NCBI GenBank assembly: GCA_022113835.1 | Contig: JAILWY010000024.1 | Span: forward strand, 7,506,501-7,570,500 | Length of the DNA: 64,000 nt | From: Atopsyche davidsoni | Taxonomy: Eukaryota; Arthropoda; Insecta; Trichoptera; Hydrobiosidae | Direction: 5' to 3' | Shown: one piece after another, positions 1-13,125 of the stretch | How the letters are laid out: each line of letters starts with the position of its first letter | Numbering within the stretch: position 1 is the stretch's first letter | Notes under the pieces: generated by a model | Seen by the model: the letters and a program-made list of their open reading frames with translations, nothing else | Told to the model about the DNA's origin: nothing | Databases searched by the model: none | Position numbers and translations under genes: made by a program

Positions 1-2320
1 CTTAGCCTAATCAAATTTTACCGACGGCAGATCGATGGAGTAGTATCCGAAAATAGAGTAAATAGGCAAGGCGGAACACTAACAGTAATATCATATCGTA
101 CTAAATGTATGAAAGCGACCGAAAGCGGACGGGGAGCGGCGGAGCGCCTCGCGCAAAGGGAAGGCCTCGGCTGTACGGGCAAAGGGGATATTAAAAGCGG
201 GGCGGGGCGACACATGTACGAGATAATTAATACCGGCCCGGAACATCGTACATATGAGTTTTCCCTGACGCGGGAGTAGTCTGGGTGTGCAGTCTCCGGC
301 TGTCGGCTCGACGCCCGGGAGAAAGGCGGCCAGGTAGCTGCGAATTACGCGGCGATTGTTAGCGGCGCGGGGAAAAAAGTGCGCTAAGGTAAACACGATT
401 TCGCTCTATTGGCAAATCGCATTACACGCGTCGAGTTTCTTTTTCCATTGTTAATCAGGACACGGTGGAAAAAAGCACTTACGACACGGCAGCGCCGGTG
501 TCGCGCGCTGGAGTCGCGATCGATCGCCGGCCGCGATAAAGGAGTCCCGTTTTTATTAGATAATATTCCACACGAAATTAATTAGGTAGATATCCTCCGC
601 GATACTCCTGCGGGCCGCGTTTAATTAGCCGAGCGGAGTCGCGGCTGACGTCACGCAATTAATGATATCGGCGGAAGGAGAGGTCGTGTGCCCTCAGCGA
701 GGCGCCGCTCGCCTACCTTCCGCTTTTGGGATCCGACAGGTGAAGCTGTGAAATCGATTGATTACTCGTTACGTTTCGGAATTTCAATAGAAATTCAGTT
801 AAAAGATCAAATAGAGTGCAAATGGTGCGCGGCTGTGACCGCAGTGCGAGGTAATGACGCGGTTCTAGTCGAGTAGTAGTGCAGAATGCTTTCCCTCGCC
901 CGCCTGTGGGCTCGGAAAAGCGCGGCCTCAGCGGAGTCTAATCGAGATCGGCGCAGATCAATCGACATCGACGCGGGGCGTGCGGAACGGCGGGTGTCGA
1001 GTGTCGTGTTTACGCCTCAAGTAATGGGCGGTATGATTTATCGGTCGCTTAATCGCAATCAACGCCCGCCCCGAAACAAGTCGCCAAAGAATTATAACGC
1101 ACGAGGGGCGGGAGCGGCTAACTGTGATTTATAGTCACCGTGTGCAGCGGCACACTCGCCACCGCGCTTCGCAGCACTTCGTGGCGGAAGTTATCGACCA
1201 GAAGTTCAGACCACAATGCGTTACATCGATATTTATACTAGTTTAATATTGATTATGTATACACAATTGAAACCACTTTCATCGTAGTTACGTCTCAAAA
1301 GTATGCTACGGTGTATATGGATGCAAGTGAAAAGTATCGTGGGCATTCAAACAGCATTCGCTCTTAATCTTTTTCTAATATTTCTAGTACGATCGCAATG
1401 ATAAAGCTGTTCTCTCGCTATTTGCCCGAATCGTCACTAAGGCATGAGCAACCACGGGAACAAGCGACAGACAATCTGCCGGCGGCCGCCGCGGCGCACT
1501 TAATCCCTCCGTACTTTTAGCGCGGATTTTTATTTTGTTCAATTGTGTTTTAATTACGCGCCATATTTAACGCGCTTTCTTTTAGCTTTGTGTGCTCCTC
1601 TTTAATGTGTTTTAATAGCGTTCGGCGTGCTCGGGGAGCGAGAGCGCTGTCGTCCTGCGAGTAATATATTTTTTATTTATTTATGAGGTTTTAAAATAAA
1701 AAACAACAGTTTAATGTGAAAATTGGAATTTAAATACTGTGAAAATACGCGCTCGCTTAACAATGCCCGTAACCCGGTTTAAATTTAAGCGGGCGGGACG
1801 GGCTGTAACGTTTTGGCGATCGCCGCAGTGTGCGGCACGAGAACTGCTAACATTTCAAATAAACTTGCAAAATGGTATTCGAAAGGCTGAGTTATAGATT
1901 ATTTTCTCCTCGCATTCATTATTTACGTACAAGAATTGTTTTTAATCAAAAGGTAAAAAGTAATAAACTAATCTACAATATAATCATTTAAACTTTAAAT
2001 TACAGAGATTTATTCGTGTTTGCTGATCACGAGGCGTCAAGGTCATCGGTGTTCTGTCGTTTCGGCTCCCGCACTCGAACCATTTTCAAGGCGTTCGTTG
2101 CTCGAATACGGCTTCATTGCGGAAGCCGAAGAGTCTAAACACTAACAAAATCTTAACGTGGCATAACACCCAATAACGTATACAAGTGATTTACTCGTAT
2201 ACAATAGGCAATATAATACATTTATATTGTTTATTGACAAACGGATACATTATCTCTTCGATGAATTTTAATTTTGTTCTATAAACTTAAAAGCACTTTA
2301 ATCAGAAACATAAATTATCT
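1..2320. other. Non-coding DNA with CpG-rich islands
   Basis: No convincing gene is seen. CpG-rich patches lie near 120-330, 480-540, 600-730 and 880-1200. They alternate with AT-rich DNA, strongest from about 1500 to 2000 and 2200 to 2320. The short open frames at 688-876 and 886-1134 coincide with stop-poor GC-rich patches and show no recognisable domain. If the minus-strand exon at the right end of the window is real, this is deep intron or flank of that gene (inference). Confidence 0.6.
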
Positions 2321-2446
2321 TGTTGAGGGACAAGGCATTTGAATGGTGAAGATCCATTATTATAATTTAGTCATGCATCTGATGATGACCCGGTCATTGG
2401 GTGGAAACTAGTTGCAAATAATTTCAATAAACTCAAAAGTGACTTT
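2321..2446 (+). repeat. Dispersed repeat with hammerhead-like core, family 1, copy A
   Basis: Positions 2321-2357 match, on the opposite strand, 60058-60095 with about two differences in 37 bases, so this is a dispersed family. Downstream is a hammerhead-like core: GCAT at 2375-2378, CTGATGA at 2379-2385, a potential stem (ACCC with GGGT) within 2386-2403, GAAAC at 2404-2408, TA, then GTT at 2411-2413. One frame through the shared tag ends LLRDKAFEW followed by a TGA that is also present in the other copy. This could be the tail of a retroelement ORF with a ribozyme motif in its 3' region, as described for Penelope-like elements. The family name is inference; the sequence match is directly visible. 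Outer limits are approximate. Confidence 0.65.
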
Positions 2447-4741
2447 TATAATTATAGAAATTATCTTTATGAGGCTGTATATAAACATCAAAACCAATCG
2501 ATTTGCATGAATCCATAAAAACTACAAGTCATACCAAAAATGTGTTTTATTGACATGTTTACAATCACATAAATTTATTAACAGAATCAGGAGAAAATAT
2601 ATTAATTTGAAAATAATAAACCCATTTGCTGTTCGGTTTATAACTTTGAACGTTTGCTGTGCGTTGCGCCGCGACCCAGCGCGCCCAGCCCGCTGGAGTC
2701 GGCCACACGGAAGCGCACATCTTCCACCCGCGAGACGCGAGTATAAGTCATCCAAGCTGTGAGAATGTGCATTTGATTTTTACATTTTATTATATAAAAT
2801 GTAACTGAAGACAAGTGGAATTCGTGAAGTACCATATCGATACGAAGTTGGTTTGACCACAGTGAGTTTTTATAAGCTTACAATATATTTATATCTATGT
2901 ATGGATTAGTCAATCAAGATGCGTATTTATTACCCATTACAGGGTTATTATATTTACTAATATGACTTACAATATATGGTTTTTATTTTTCCTATTTTAT
3001 TAAAAGATGCGATTATGTTATGTTTGTGTGTCTATCTGTAGTATCACAAATCAAATCATAAAATGCATTGCTTTTAAGCGTATAATTTTGTCAATTTAAT
3101 CACATAAATTACTGAAAAGCTCAATGACTTTGCTTATGCAAGGACAGAATAATTTGAGAACCGAGATATGACGTCACAACCCGCCTTGCGCATTGAATAC
3201 TCCTACGACATCCAGTCGCGGTTAAAGTCGAATCTTTGTGTAGAAAAAAGAGAATTTTCCTCACTTGCTCACGTATGAGCAGTTTCCCTTTATGTAAGAA
3301 ATGTTATTAAATATATAGTAGATGTCGGTTCTTGAAAGCGTTGATTTCAAGTATAACTTTAAAATCGTTTTTGAAACACGTTAAAAACCAAAAGCCGTAG
3401 ATAGTGGAGTCCGACCGAGGAGGACGCGGAATCAGATAAGCGTTCCGCTGATGGGCCTCAACCACGGCACGCTCCGCGAGCCCGCTGGGGCGGCGCCCCC
3501 GACCCGGCCGGCGGAGAACGGCGGGTCTGTTCCCGGTGGGACTTAATTAAGAAACAGCCCCGGTCGATGGGCGGCGATAGGGGCCGCCGATTAAAAGCAG
3601 ATTAGGCGGCGTTTAGCGCGCGGCCCGCGGGGCTCGTTTATGCGAAGGATTTGTAAATTGAAACAATGGATTTGGAGATGCGCGGAGATTGGCGGCCGGA
3701 CTGACCGCAGGGCTGACGGATGGCTCCCCGCGCAGATAGCACGAACTCGCGATTTTTTCTAGCGTTCCAAGTTTGTGGCTGATACTGGAGGCGGAATAAA
3801 ACCATGACTATGGGATTATATACGCGTATATGATAATATAAATGTATATATAGCATTGTATAAATGAGGTATGAGTTCGGTGACGGCCCGATTGATTTAC
3901 AAGAATGCCTAGAATAAAATAGCCAATTTATAGAATAAAAAGTTCATTCGCACATCGATAGCGAAACACAAACAACGTCAGCAACTAACGCCGAGGAGGT
4001 ACCGAAGTTCCGTAGTATTGCAAAATACAAAACTCTAAGGCCTCGAAAACGTATCCTGAGCACTGAGCGCCAGTGCATTGTTGAATGAGATTCACAGACT
4101 CTGAAATAAGGTAGACATTCCTCGGAATAATTAGATATTCAATACTAAAAACGATATCCCGTCGCAACGAGTCCCGGCCGGCAGGCGGGGTCCCGTGGGG
4201 GTCCTGTGGCCGCGCAGGTCAGCCTCGCATGCGGAAAGCTGTAAAGCGAGGGAGATGCCAGATAGGCCGAATCGGCCGCCCGGCGCAAGCCTCTGCAGGT
4301 GAAGTGTTCGACGCGAATGACCGATAAGCTGAGGTTGAGAAAGAGATTACCCGAAGCAAATCCCAAACAGAAGATTGACTAAATATCTAGACCAAAACGG
4401 TTTTTATGATATTAAATAATACCAAAAAAGAGTTATTTTCCATATAGATTAAGATTTGCTCGCGTGTTTGGACGGGATGAAGTTTTTTTTACTTTATAGT
4501 CAGCGTAGGCGTCGTTCAAAAGAAAATACATTAGTCGCGAAAGCTGAACGTAATTTGAACATACTACTCTTAACAACACTGTCATTTTCTTGGTTCGCCA
4601 CCGTCAAAGACGATGTTAAAAAATTAATAAATCAATTTCAATCCGTTTAATTGGTCAGGCGATTCCTCCGGTAGGGTTGCGGCGGGCGGCGACTCGGGCC
4701 TCGGCCTCGCGCCTGACGGCCCGCCTGAGGTCCGAGCGCCC

Positions 4742-4796
4742 GGGTCTCCCGTGTGAGGGTCTCCCGTGTGATGGTCTCCCGTGTGAGGGTCTCGGG
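4742..4796. repeat. 15-bp tandem repeat, about 3.6 copies
   Basis: The unit GGGTCTCCCGTGTGA is repeated at 4742-4756, 4757-4771 and 4772-4786 (one base changed in the third), with a partial fourth copy. It sits inside a CpG-rich island. Confidence 0.9.
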
Positions 4797-5453
4797 TGCG
4801 CCTAATTAGATTTAATTGCCGAATTGATGGGGACGCCGTCGACGGGAGGGACACGGCGTATTGGATATTTATTTGAGAATAGCGACGAGCCTACCGGCGA
4901 TGGCGTGGCCGCAGTCATTACGCCGGTGGGTAATATTAATTACACAAGCTCGGCGGTAATTACGAAACGAGATCGCGAGGTGGAAATCATGTGAAATCAT
5001 ATCGCACGCGCCGTTTGCCAAGGGGAACGGCCGGTGACCGCGCGGGCGGGGCTCCTCGCCGCCATTGTCTGCTGCCGGAGCGCCGCGGAGCCCTCCGTTC
5101 TTGCGCTTTGAGCGATTAGCTCTCCACAGCGTGACAGTCCTGTTGCACGAAGACGCTAGCGTGGCATTTCATCCGTGATAAGCGGAGAATGCTTATTCAG
5201 CAAATTTTCAAACAAAGTTTATTATATTTGTAATGAACGCTCTCAACATCGAAGTTGCGAACCGCGGCAGAATCTCCACTGTACGATGCGATTCTTTTCA
5301 TGGGCTCCCCACCACTGTGCAACCTCCGATTTTACTCCCTTCGCACTGTCCAATGACAAGTCTCAAAAGGCTCTCGGCCCTTAAAATCATGTAAATAACC
5401 TCACCAGGGACGTTTTCCATATTAACATATATACTGGAACAATGGTTACCACA

Positions 5454-5477
5454 GTGATAGTGTTAAAACACTATCAC
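5454..5477. repeat. Short perfect inverted repeat
   Basis: GTGATAGTGTT at 5454-5464 and its reverse complement at 5467-5477 are separated by two bases. No T-run follows on either strand, and no function is assigned. Confidence 0.8.
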
Positions 5478-8400
5478 CACCATTCCCTTAGTTAGAGCAT
5501 TTATTGTCCATACATTTTTCTGAGTAATGTTTGGACACAAAAACAACGCTAATCTTTTGTGTCTACACCGAATGATTAAAAGAATAGTTAGTTCGTCCAC
5601 GCAGGGCGGCGAGCACGCCGGACGGCCGTCAGGACAATGGCGAAACGCCGAGCCACGAACTGGTAAATTAAAATAAGTTTTCGTATGAAATAATAGATAG
5701 CAGTGACGCGCCGGGTGCGCCCGCAACGCCGGCGGGACGGAGGTCATTAGACTAGCGTTGTATCTCGCAATCCATGCCGGCTTTTACGAAACTGAAGTAA
5801 ATCAAAAACGAGGTGAGGAACGCGAAGATGGCGTGCGATATTACACGCACACGAGGGAAAGTCAAACTAATGTAAACACATTTTACATTTATAATAGAAA
5901 TAATATATTTATCCAACAAACCTCACTACATCATTTGAATTATTTTCGTTGCGACAGCTATACAGTCAACATATTAAAAAAAATAAAATAAAAACTTTTA
6001 GGAAATCAGGTGATCTATCCTGGGGTTAATGCTATATAAAACTGCAAAAGTAATATTTTGACGATAGGATGCGCTAATAAATACTTACCGCTCCGTGTTC
6101 GTGAAAAGATAACGAACATTGTGTAATACTATTGTATAATTGATAGGCAAACCAAGAGTCGGTTCAGTGAAACCTATCGTCTGACGTACAAATCGCAAAA
6201 AAAAAGAACCCAACTACAGTGATAAGTACAGAATTTCGTGAATAAGCCCAATATGAGCATCACACCGAGGCTCCCATCTATAAGCGTAAAATATAGTATA
6301 ATATTGTAGAGAAATAATTTGGAATACGCCTATATTTTTAAATGGCGTAAGAATGAAAATAAACACATAGCATTTTAAATTAAAAAATACGGTACACGCA
6401 AATCTTTAAAAATAAAGGACACATGCAACTAATTCCACAAAAGACACCCAAGTTTACGCGTGGTTCTGCAAGTCCCGGCGGGCATGGCGGGCGCAGGAGA
6501 GTCCCGAAAAAGAAATAAGGCCACGTTTGAACGCTTTAAAAACTTGCCCGCAGCTCGGATTTAGTTCGGATCGCAAAATCACGCGAGAAAGTTTTTCAAT
6601 CTAGCCTCAGCCGCGGCGGGTTGACGAATCTATTCGAGTTGCGGATGATGAAAGACCGATTACTTGCGTTTGAGCGGTTCCCTCTGCGTCCGCACGAAAC
6701 GCGAGATAATTACTCCGCGGGAGACATCGGAGCGCCGCGAACAGCACGAGGCACCCGATGCCGTCGTTTAATGGAATAGCTTATCTATAATTTGCGTTGG
6801 ATTTATTTTCGGTTCGCAGGGGCCGGGTCGAGCGGGGTTCCTCGGCAATCACGGCGGCCTGATCCCCGACGGGGGCGCGGATCCCCGCAAAGTTGCGGCA
6901 TACATCACCGGCGGGAGCGGGTAATCGAATCGCATTCGGAGGATCACCTCGGCCGCCACTCGCGACGGCTGCGCGAGTCGAGCGATCCGGATCGGTCATT
7001 TGTCTCGGCGATCGACTGACGTTTGGACTGACGTTCGCACTGGAAGTTCATTGACATTTATTTGTTTGTTGTTTTTTGAAATGCCATCGTAAAAAATGAC
7101 AACGAAATAAATAATTTAGAAGACTATTTTATTGTGATAGTTATTTGAAAATATATCATAAATATAAAATGTATGATGTATGATGATAAAATGAGGACAA
7201 TACAATTTATAAGATTTATTATAAAAAAAAAACAGTAGGATTTAGTGTGATCATATACATATGCACGTATTTAGCATAAATTGCATTGAATTATAATCTA
7301 AAAGTTCAATGCGTAAGTATATATTTTTTCCTCCTTAAGTATATCACAAGGTGTAAACCTTATCGATTATACGTTCCCATGATGACTTTGTAGCGTAACT
7401 TTGTGGAGAAATACGTCTAAACGGGAAAATAATCGTATGCAGCAAGCATCTCGCCGAGTCGCGCATGCCAGAGCAGCGGGCGGGGCGGGGCGGGGCGGGA
7501 GGGGGGGGGCGCCGCGCAACAAGTGCGGGATGGACCGCGTGCTCCGGGCGGGCACAGAAACCCGCCGCCCCCTCGTCACTGCACGGCGGTGTCTATGGTG
7601 TTTCCACAATCGACAAGGTGTCAATGACGATGGCTATATTGAGATTGCGGAGGTCACAAGTGACACTGTGGAGCTGACTAACTGTATAGTACTAAAACGA
7701 TGCACCGCGTTCCCCGAGCATTCCGACGTAACCGTTAATATAATTAATGCGTTCCCACGGAGACTGGCTGTCCCAGTGACAGGAAATATGTGTGAAGATT
7801 TACAAGTTGTTTGATAATTTTTCCAACATTTAGGAAGATTATAAAATAATTTTTTTTTCGCATTTGAATCTGCTCGGTGATAGTCCATCGATGGATTCGC
7901 TCGAGTGAAGACCGAAGGCTCGACGGAGAGCACCACCCGCGACGAGCGGTCTTCGCCGAGCTCGACTATCTGCGGATCGGGCTCTCCGAGCCCACGGTGG
8001 GTTATCGGGTAAACATATACTTCCGCATATCTCTCCGCAAGTACATTAAATATAACCGGCCCGTCCGACAGCGCGTAATCATTCTTGCAATAATCGTGAA
8101 GAATGAGGAACTCTTTTGTGTGTCGAGTCGGACGTCAGTAGCGACTCAGGGGAAGTTTTCGTAGGACGACGTTCGTTACCAGGTAGATGTGAGCGATCGA
8201 TTGCGAGCTTTAGTCTCCCGGCTGCACCGCGACGCCGCCTGCCGCCCCTCGCACCACGCGGGGGGCGCTGATCCCTCTGGCGGGCCGCAATAAACGTTCG
8301 AAACAATGAAGGGCCGACTGATATCGACGCGATTATCCTCACAAAGACTATTATCCTGGTGCATAACGACGGAGTTACGCGGGCCGCTTGCGGCGTAATC

Positions 8401-9181
8401 CTCGCTCCCCCGCCGCCGACCGCGGCTGCACCGGCTCGGGCATGATTATGCGACTGATTATATTGAATCAAATAATGAAGTTTAAAGTTGACGAGAGTAA
8501 TTTAGAAATGGAACTCAATGGAAAAGTAAATATACAATTAAAAAAAAATCCAAGTAATTAATGCCGCATTGGAAGCACACGCTCCGGAACATTGAGGGAG
8601 CGAGAAGATGGACACGGTGATATCTCCGATATGCTCGGCAGGTGGGCATCAACGCTGTCACGCATACACACTCAATGAGTTCTCAATTTTTGGATAAAAC
8701 CAGATAAGCTCCCGGTCAAGAGGAAAAACAAAAAAAAAACTCCTAGCTAGGTAGGAGATGAGACCCACGTGCAATCTTATAGATATCCCGACCCTTGGGG
8801 GTGCCGGACTTGGAACTGCGTCCCTTCGTACCGACCTATATTAAGGATTGACACCACTCTTCAGAATTTAAAAAAATAATGTAACAAATATTAAATAACA
8901 TCGTTTATGTATGATTATCAATTCAGTCAATAAGCAAACAAGTGCCAGAAGAGACAAGGTTTTGTAATAATGCTATGGTGAAATTAATTTTATGTTTTGA
9001 ATGACATCGCATTGATGTAAAGTTAAATTTATCAGGGTTTTGAATTAGGCAATTTAAGATATCAGGTGAGGTATCTTTATTTACCTAATAACGAAAAAGC
9101 AACTGTTAAGACACAAGTGTGAGCGGTTTTATATAATCTCCAACTTCTACAGCTTAAGCTTTCCAGTTAAAGCTATATGTA

Positions 9182-9227
9182 TATGAAAATATTTTATATA
9201 TAAATATATATATATAATATTTTCATA
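9182..9227. repeat. AT-rich inverted repeat
   Basis: TATGAAAATATT at 9182-9193 is matched by its reverse complement at 9216-9227. The spacer is itself an alternating TA tract, so the whole segment can fold into one hairpin. It is probably a microsatellite-derived palindrome. Confidence 0.75.
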
Positions 9228-11282
9228 ATTGTGTAATCACGCGTTGTACCACCTTTCTCACACCACAATAGCAAGCAGGTAACATCGTTAGGCCGTAACA
9301 GGAAGTGAGCTTTTCTATTCATGAGAAACACTATTTACACAGCATAGATATAGAACGGAAAAAGAAATAATAAAACCGGGATACCCGAGTAGACACGTTG
9401 ATCCCAGTAACAGGTGCACGATACACACGACGCGTTTTGTTACAAAATATATATATAAATCAAGGCTTTCGAGAGGTCAGTCCCGGCGGGGGCGACTCCG
9501 CCTGCATCGAGGGGCGCGCCCGCGGGTCCTGCGCGGGGGGCGGTGACGTCACAGGCCAAATTGGACGGGAAAATGTGCCGCTTTGTGGATTTGCAGGGTC
9601 TGAGCCGCGTCCGGGGCGGATTGCTGCTCCGAGAACCAGCTCGTAAAGCGAGAGCGGCCCGGAGCCAGCCCGTGATGTAATACCGCGTCATGGTGGACTA
9701 TTGTTCAGCTGCGCGGCTGGGAAAGCCCTGGGCGAGGATGGTGACTCGACGAAATGTAAGTCAAGGCACCGATGAACAAAATAAATTGATATGTTATTCA
9801 TATAATTAAGAAATTCATTAATAACCGTGTAGATAAGTGTGACGTGTGTTGGTACATTTTTGAATATTACATTTACAATGCTGCTGTTGAATAATTGAGT
9901 AAAACAATGATTTGTTGTATTTAGATTTTGTATCTTGCAACCGATTTGTCAGAACGACTGCTCGGAGGTGGCCCGGACTTGAATGCATTTAAATAAATTC
10001 TTCACACGCAATATTCAACTGAGACAAATGGGACTATATTTAAAGATCAAACTATAAGCACACAGTGTTATAGAAAATAAAGAGGAATATCCGTTAGAAT
10101 GGCATTCAAATGCGTAGCCTAACCTTACCTAATTATTGTAAGTGTAAATATTCTTACGTATCAGGAATGTAAACTGAACAGCGGTACCCAAGATGGAAGT
10201 CTGGATATACAATAGATATTATCCTAGATGCTTAGCATCTTTGCGGAATGTAGAATCGTTTACCGAAGCAGGCTGGATGAATCGTGACTGATCAATTCGA
10301 TTACCTGATGTCAGCCTAGTCATATCCCTTTTATATTTTGATTTTTGGGTACAAATTGTAAACCTCTACGGTAAGATATTTTCAGAAATACAATCCAGGG
10401 TTTTTTTAAATGCTAAAGTAATCGCGAAGAAGAGTTTTAGTTCCAGTCGTTCCCCAGCGAAAATTACCAGATTACCATACATTTCAAATCATTCTCATGG
10501 AGCCCGATTGCGGGGTGTCACAGAACCGCATGTGCCTGTCCGTGTCCCGGCGGCTCGGTGACGCGGAGGGCTTCCTCTGTACGGTGAGCCGGGTGAGCGG
10601 CTGTCGACCATTACGGGGCACTCGAGCCCGTCACCGTCGGAGCGCCCGCGCCGGCGGCCCCCGCGCGCTGATTGGGCGGACGAGAGCTTCAGGTGAGCGA
10701 ACGCCGCTTCATCCAATCGGTACAGTTCGGGTGAAATAATATTGACACTGCGACGTCAGCGAGCCGATATACGTCGGAGTGGATATTTTTGTCGGGGGCA
10801 TAATTAAATACTTCTGATAAGGATCGACAGTCGAGGGTGTACTATCGAGCTCGTTACTCATTATTCATCAATATAACTAATTTAGAGTCGAAACAAACTT
10901 TCTAGACTAGATTTAGAAACTGAAGGGAAAATTTTAATATTGTGATTCTCGGTTTCAATCTGAGACGAATTTTGTATGAACTATCGTATCGTACACCGCT
11001 CGGATGAGGCCGCAGTTCCGACGGCAATTCACAAACATCGACGATTTCAGAAAATCTACCTTTGGCAATATTGTTCAACGTGGGTGCTAAAAATTATCAA
11101 AATAGCATCATCAACAGAAAAACCGAAATCAAGGGATACATTCAGGAAATGGGTTTGGATTTGATTTTTTATTACAATACAGTGGAAATAGCGTTATGAT
11201 AGATTTTGAGAAAAGCCTCAAAATGCACGCGCGCCCGCACGGCGAGCTGCGGTCCCGGAGGACGCGGCGGAGGCTCGCGGCC

Positions 11283-11335
11283 GAGTGCCGAGTGCCAAGT
11301 GCCGGTGCCGAGTGCCGGTGCCGAGTGCCGAGCGA
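11283..11335. repeat. GTGCCGA-type imperfect tandem repeat
   Basis: GTGCC recurs about eight times with GA, AA, GA or G spacers. This is a low-complexity GC-rich repeat within the CpG-rich island at 11220-11760. Confidence 0.75.
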
Positions 11336-12324
11336 GTCGGTGGGAAATAACGGTGGTCGATCGCGAGGGCGAGTGACCGCCGCACGCACTGCAATAGGAA
11401 ATAGATTCGAGCATTCCCACGACACGCCGCGCGGCTCTCGGAGTTGGCGCGCGAGGAGGCCGCGCACACCGCGCGACTCGCCGGCCCGCAATATAAAGCG
11501 AGGGTCCATATCCGAGGGTGAATGATGTCGTAACGGGGGAACGGGCCGTTCGGGCGTATTGTCACAAAATGTGACACAATGGGACTGGAGTTTGGTAAAC
11601 ATAATAAAAAGAAAGGTGCGCGCGCGGATGTCCCTCGCACCCGCGCCGGCGCCGGTATCGAGCGTTGATTCATTAAATGTTATGATCATAGATTGTGCAC
11701 GGAAGCACGCCCGGAGGAACGGCAACGCGCTCGCGAGCACGGCGGAGATTTCGCATACAATATTGCGGCTGACAATGGCTGTCGAGTGAAATATAAATAT
11801 ATACAATATGTTAGAATATACCGAAGCTTATTTGTAAATAGCGATAAGGTTGCCGTGGGTACGGCCGTGCGCCGCTCGCGGAGGGGAGAGTCGATATCTA
11901 AGCACTTCATAAATATAATAACTGTCGGCATCGACCACCTGATATTTATTTTCAGTGCAAATAGACAATTAATAAAATGGAAGCGAAAATAATAAAAGTA
12001 TTTTTACGCTGATTACTCTTGACCTCCACATAACTGATATACACGGATAGATTATTAGAATGTCAAAAGATCATTAAAAAATAAATTACAGAAGGTATGG
12101 GATTTAAATTTAAAAAAAGACGCGAAAATAAATTGTAATGTTGAAAACCTTCGACTCGGGCCTATCGTTTCGAGTAACATGTACTGGCGGGAATACGCAG
12201 AAATGTTCGAAGGTGGAAAATTAGAGATTAAATAGGCCTCACGATATTGGGCGGAAGAGTCGGAAGACGGAGAGCTCGACCGGACTGCACGCGAGGAAAT
12301 TACGCCAGGGCGGGCGATGAGATA

Positions 12325-12364
12325 TGAGCGGGCGGAGGGCGGAGGGCGGAAGGCGGAGGGCGGC
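12325..12364. repeat. GGGCGGA 7-bp tandem repeat
   Basis: About five near-perfect units of GGGCGGA occur in a GC-rich island, with one G-to-A change. Confidence 0.75.
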
Positions 12365-12739
12365 CGGCCATTCGTCTGGGGTTAGCTGGAAAGATTGCGA
12401 GACTCGGGACGTGTCGAGTGGAGTGGGCGGGCGGGCGATCGCTGCCGAGAATGGAGACGTTAGTATGACGAATCGGAGTCGCTTCGGCCAGCTGCTGAGG
12501 AGAATTCCCCTAAAAGCGACCTTATCGATCGACTGATTTACGAATATAAGGTTTTGCTGAAAAACCCAACTCTTTTTTGTGACAAGACTCTTCTCTTAAT
12601 TATTTTTTATTTTTCTAATTTTTCACTTTGCGGTATTTAAAAATAAATAACAGATTTTTAAATAATTATTAATACTTTTCAATAACAAATGTTTCTATAA
12701 GAGTTGTGTGTTTTTGGAGTTGGGATGGCCCGCACGTTG

Positions 12740-12776
12740 CAGTGTTTGTCTTCGTACGCACCGAAGACAAACACTG
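12740..12776. repeat. Perfect 15-bp inverted repeat
   Basis: CAGTGTTTGTCTTCG at 12740-12754 and its exact reverse complement at 12762-12776 flank a 7-base loop (12755-12761). The arms are mixed-sequence rather than AT-only, which makes chance less likely. No T-run follows. Its role is unknown. Confidence 0.85.
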
Positions 12777-13044
12777 GACATGTCACAACACAAAGTAAAC
12801 GCATTTCCGTTTCCGGATGGTATATTTTATTAAAGGTAACAAAATATACTATGCACATCTTTAAACCGTAAAATACGTTTTACTCGAGTGTCACCTCACT
12901 GTTATATCAGTTTATTTTTCATTACTGAGTTCTCGTAGTTCCAAGCTGCGCGGTGAAATATGAAGTCTGATGCAAAAATCGAACACCGGCAGACGCGGGG
13001 ATAAACAACGGTATTGGGTTCTACAAAGAGACGGCGCCCCGCGC

Positions 13045-13125
13045 GGGCCGCCGGGGGGGGCGGGGGGCGCAGCGGGGTCCCGGGGGGTCCTGAGGGGTCC
13101 GGGGGGTCCCGGGGGGCGCAGCCGC
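13045..13125 (+). repeat. G-run cluster with G-quadruplex potential
   Basis: This island contains at least seven runs of four or more Gs on the plus strand, separated by short spacers such as TCC, TCCTGA and CGCAGC. The C-rich complement reads as proline-rich frames on the minus strand, which explains the open frames seen there. Quadruplex formation is inference from run spacing. Confidence 0.7.

Larger units (their letters stand above)
2447..7020. other. Non-coding DNA, alternating AT-rich and CpG-rich islands
   Basis: No gene is recognised. CpG-rich islands lie at about 3410-3740, 4160-4310, 4660-4910, 5020-5120, 5590-5740 and 6460-7020. The intervals 2447-3300 and 5880-6430 are strongly AT-rich. 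A short perfect hairpin occurs at 5454-5477 (11-bp arms, 2-base loop). Small open frames here are short and lie mainly in stop-poor GC patches. Confidence 0.55.
7021..12300. other. Non-coding DNA, alternating AT-rich and CpG-rich islands
   Basis: AT-rich blocks lie at 7040-7380, 8860-9240 and 9780-10480. CpG-rich islands lie at about 7460-7600, 7900-8450, 9480-9760, 10490-10800 and 11220-11900. A G-run occurs at 7499-7509. Positions 8738-8850 look different from their surroundings but could not be assigned to a repeat family. The open frame at 7401-7814 is discussed in the findings. No gene is called. Confidence 0.5.

Noticed and set aside
8738..8850. Possible short interspersed element
   Set aside because: The sequence looks unlike its surroundings and contains the palindrome CCTAGCTAGG, but no second copy, tail or polymerase III boxes were found in the window.
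11129..11806. 225-codon open frame on the minus strand
   Set aside because: It coincides with a GC-rich island and the GTGCCGA repeat, overlaps four other open frames, and shows no domain.
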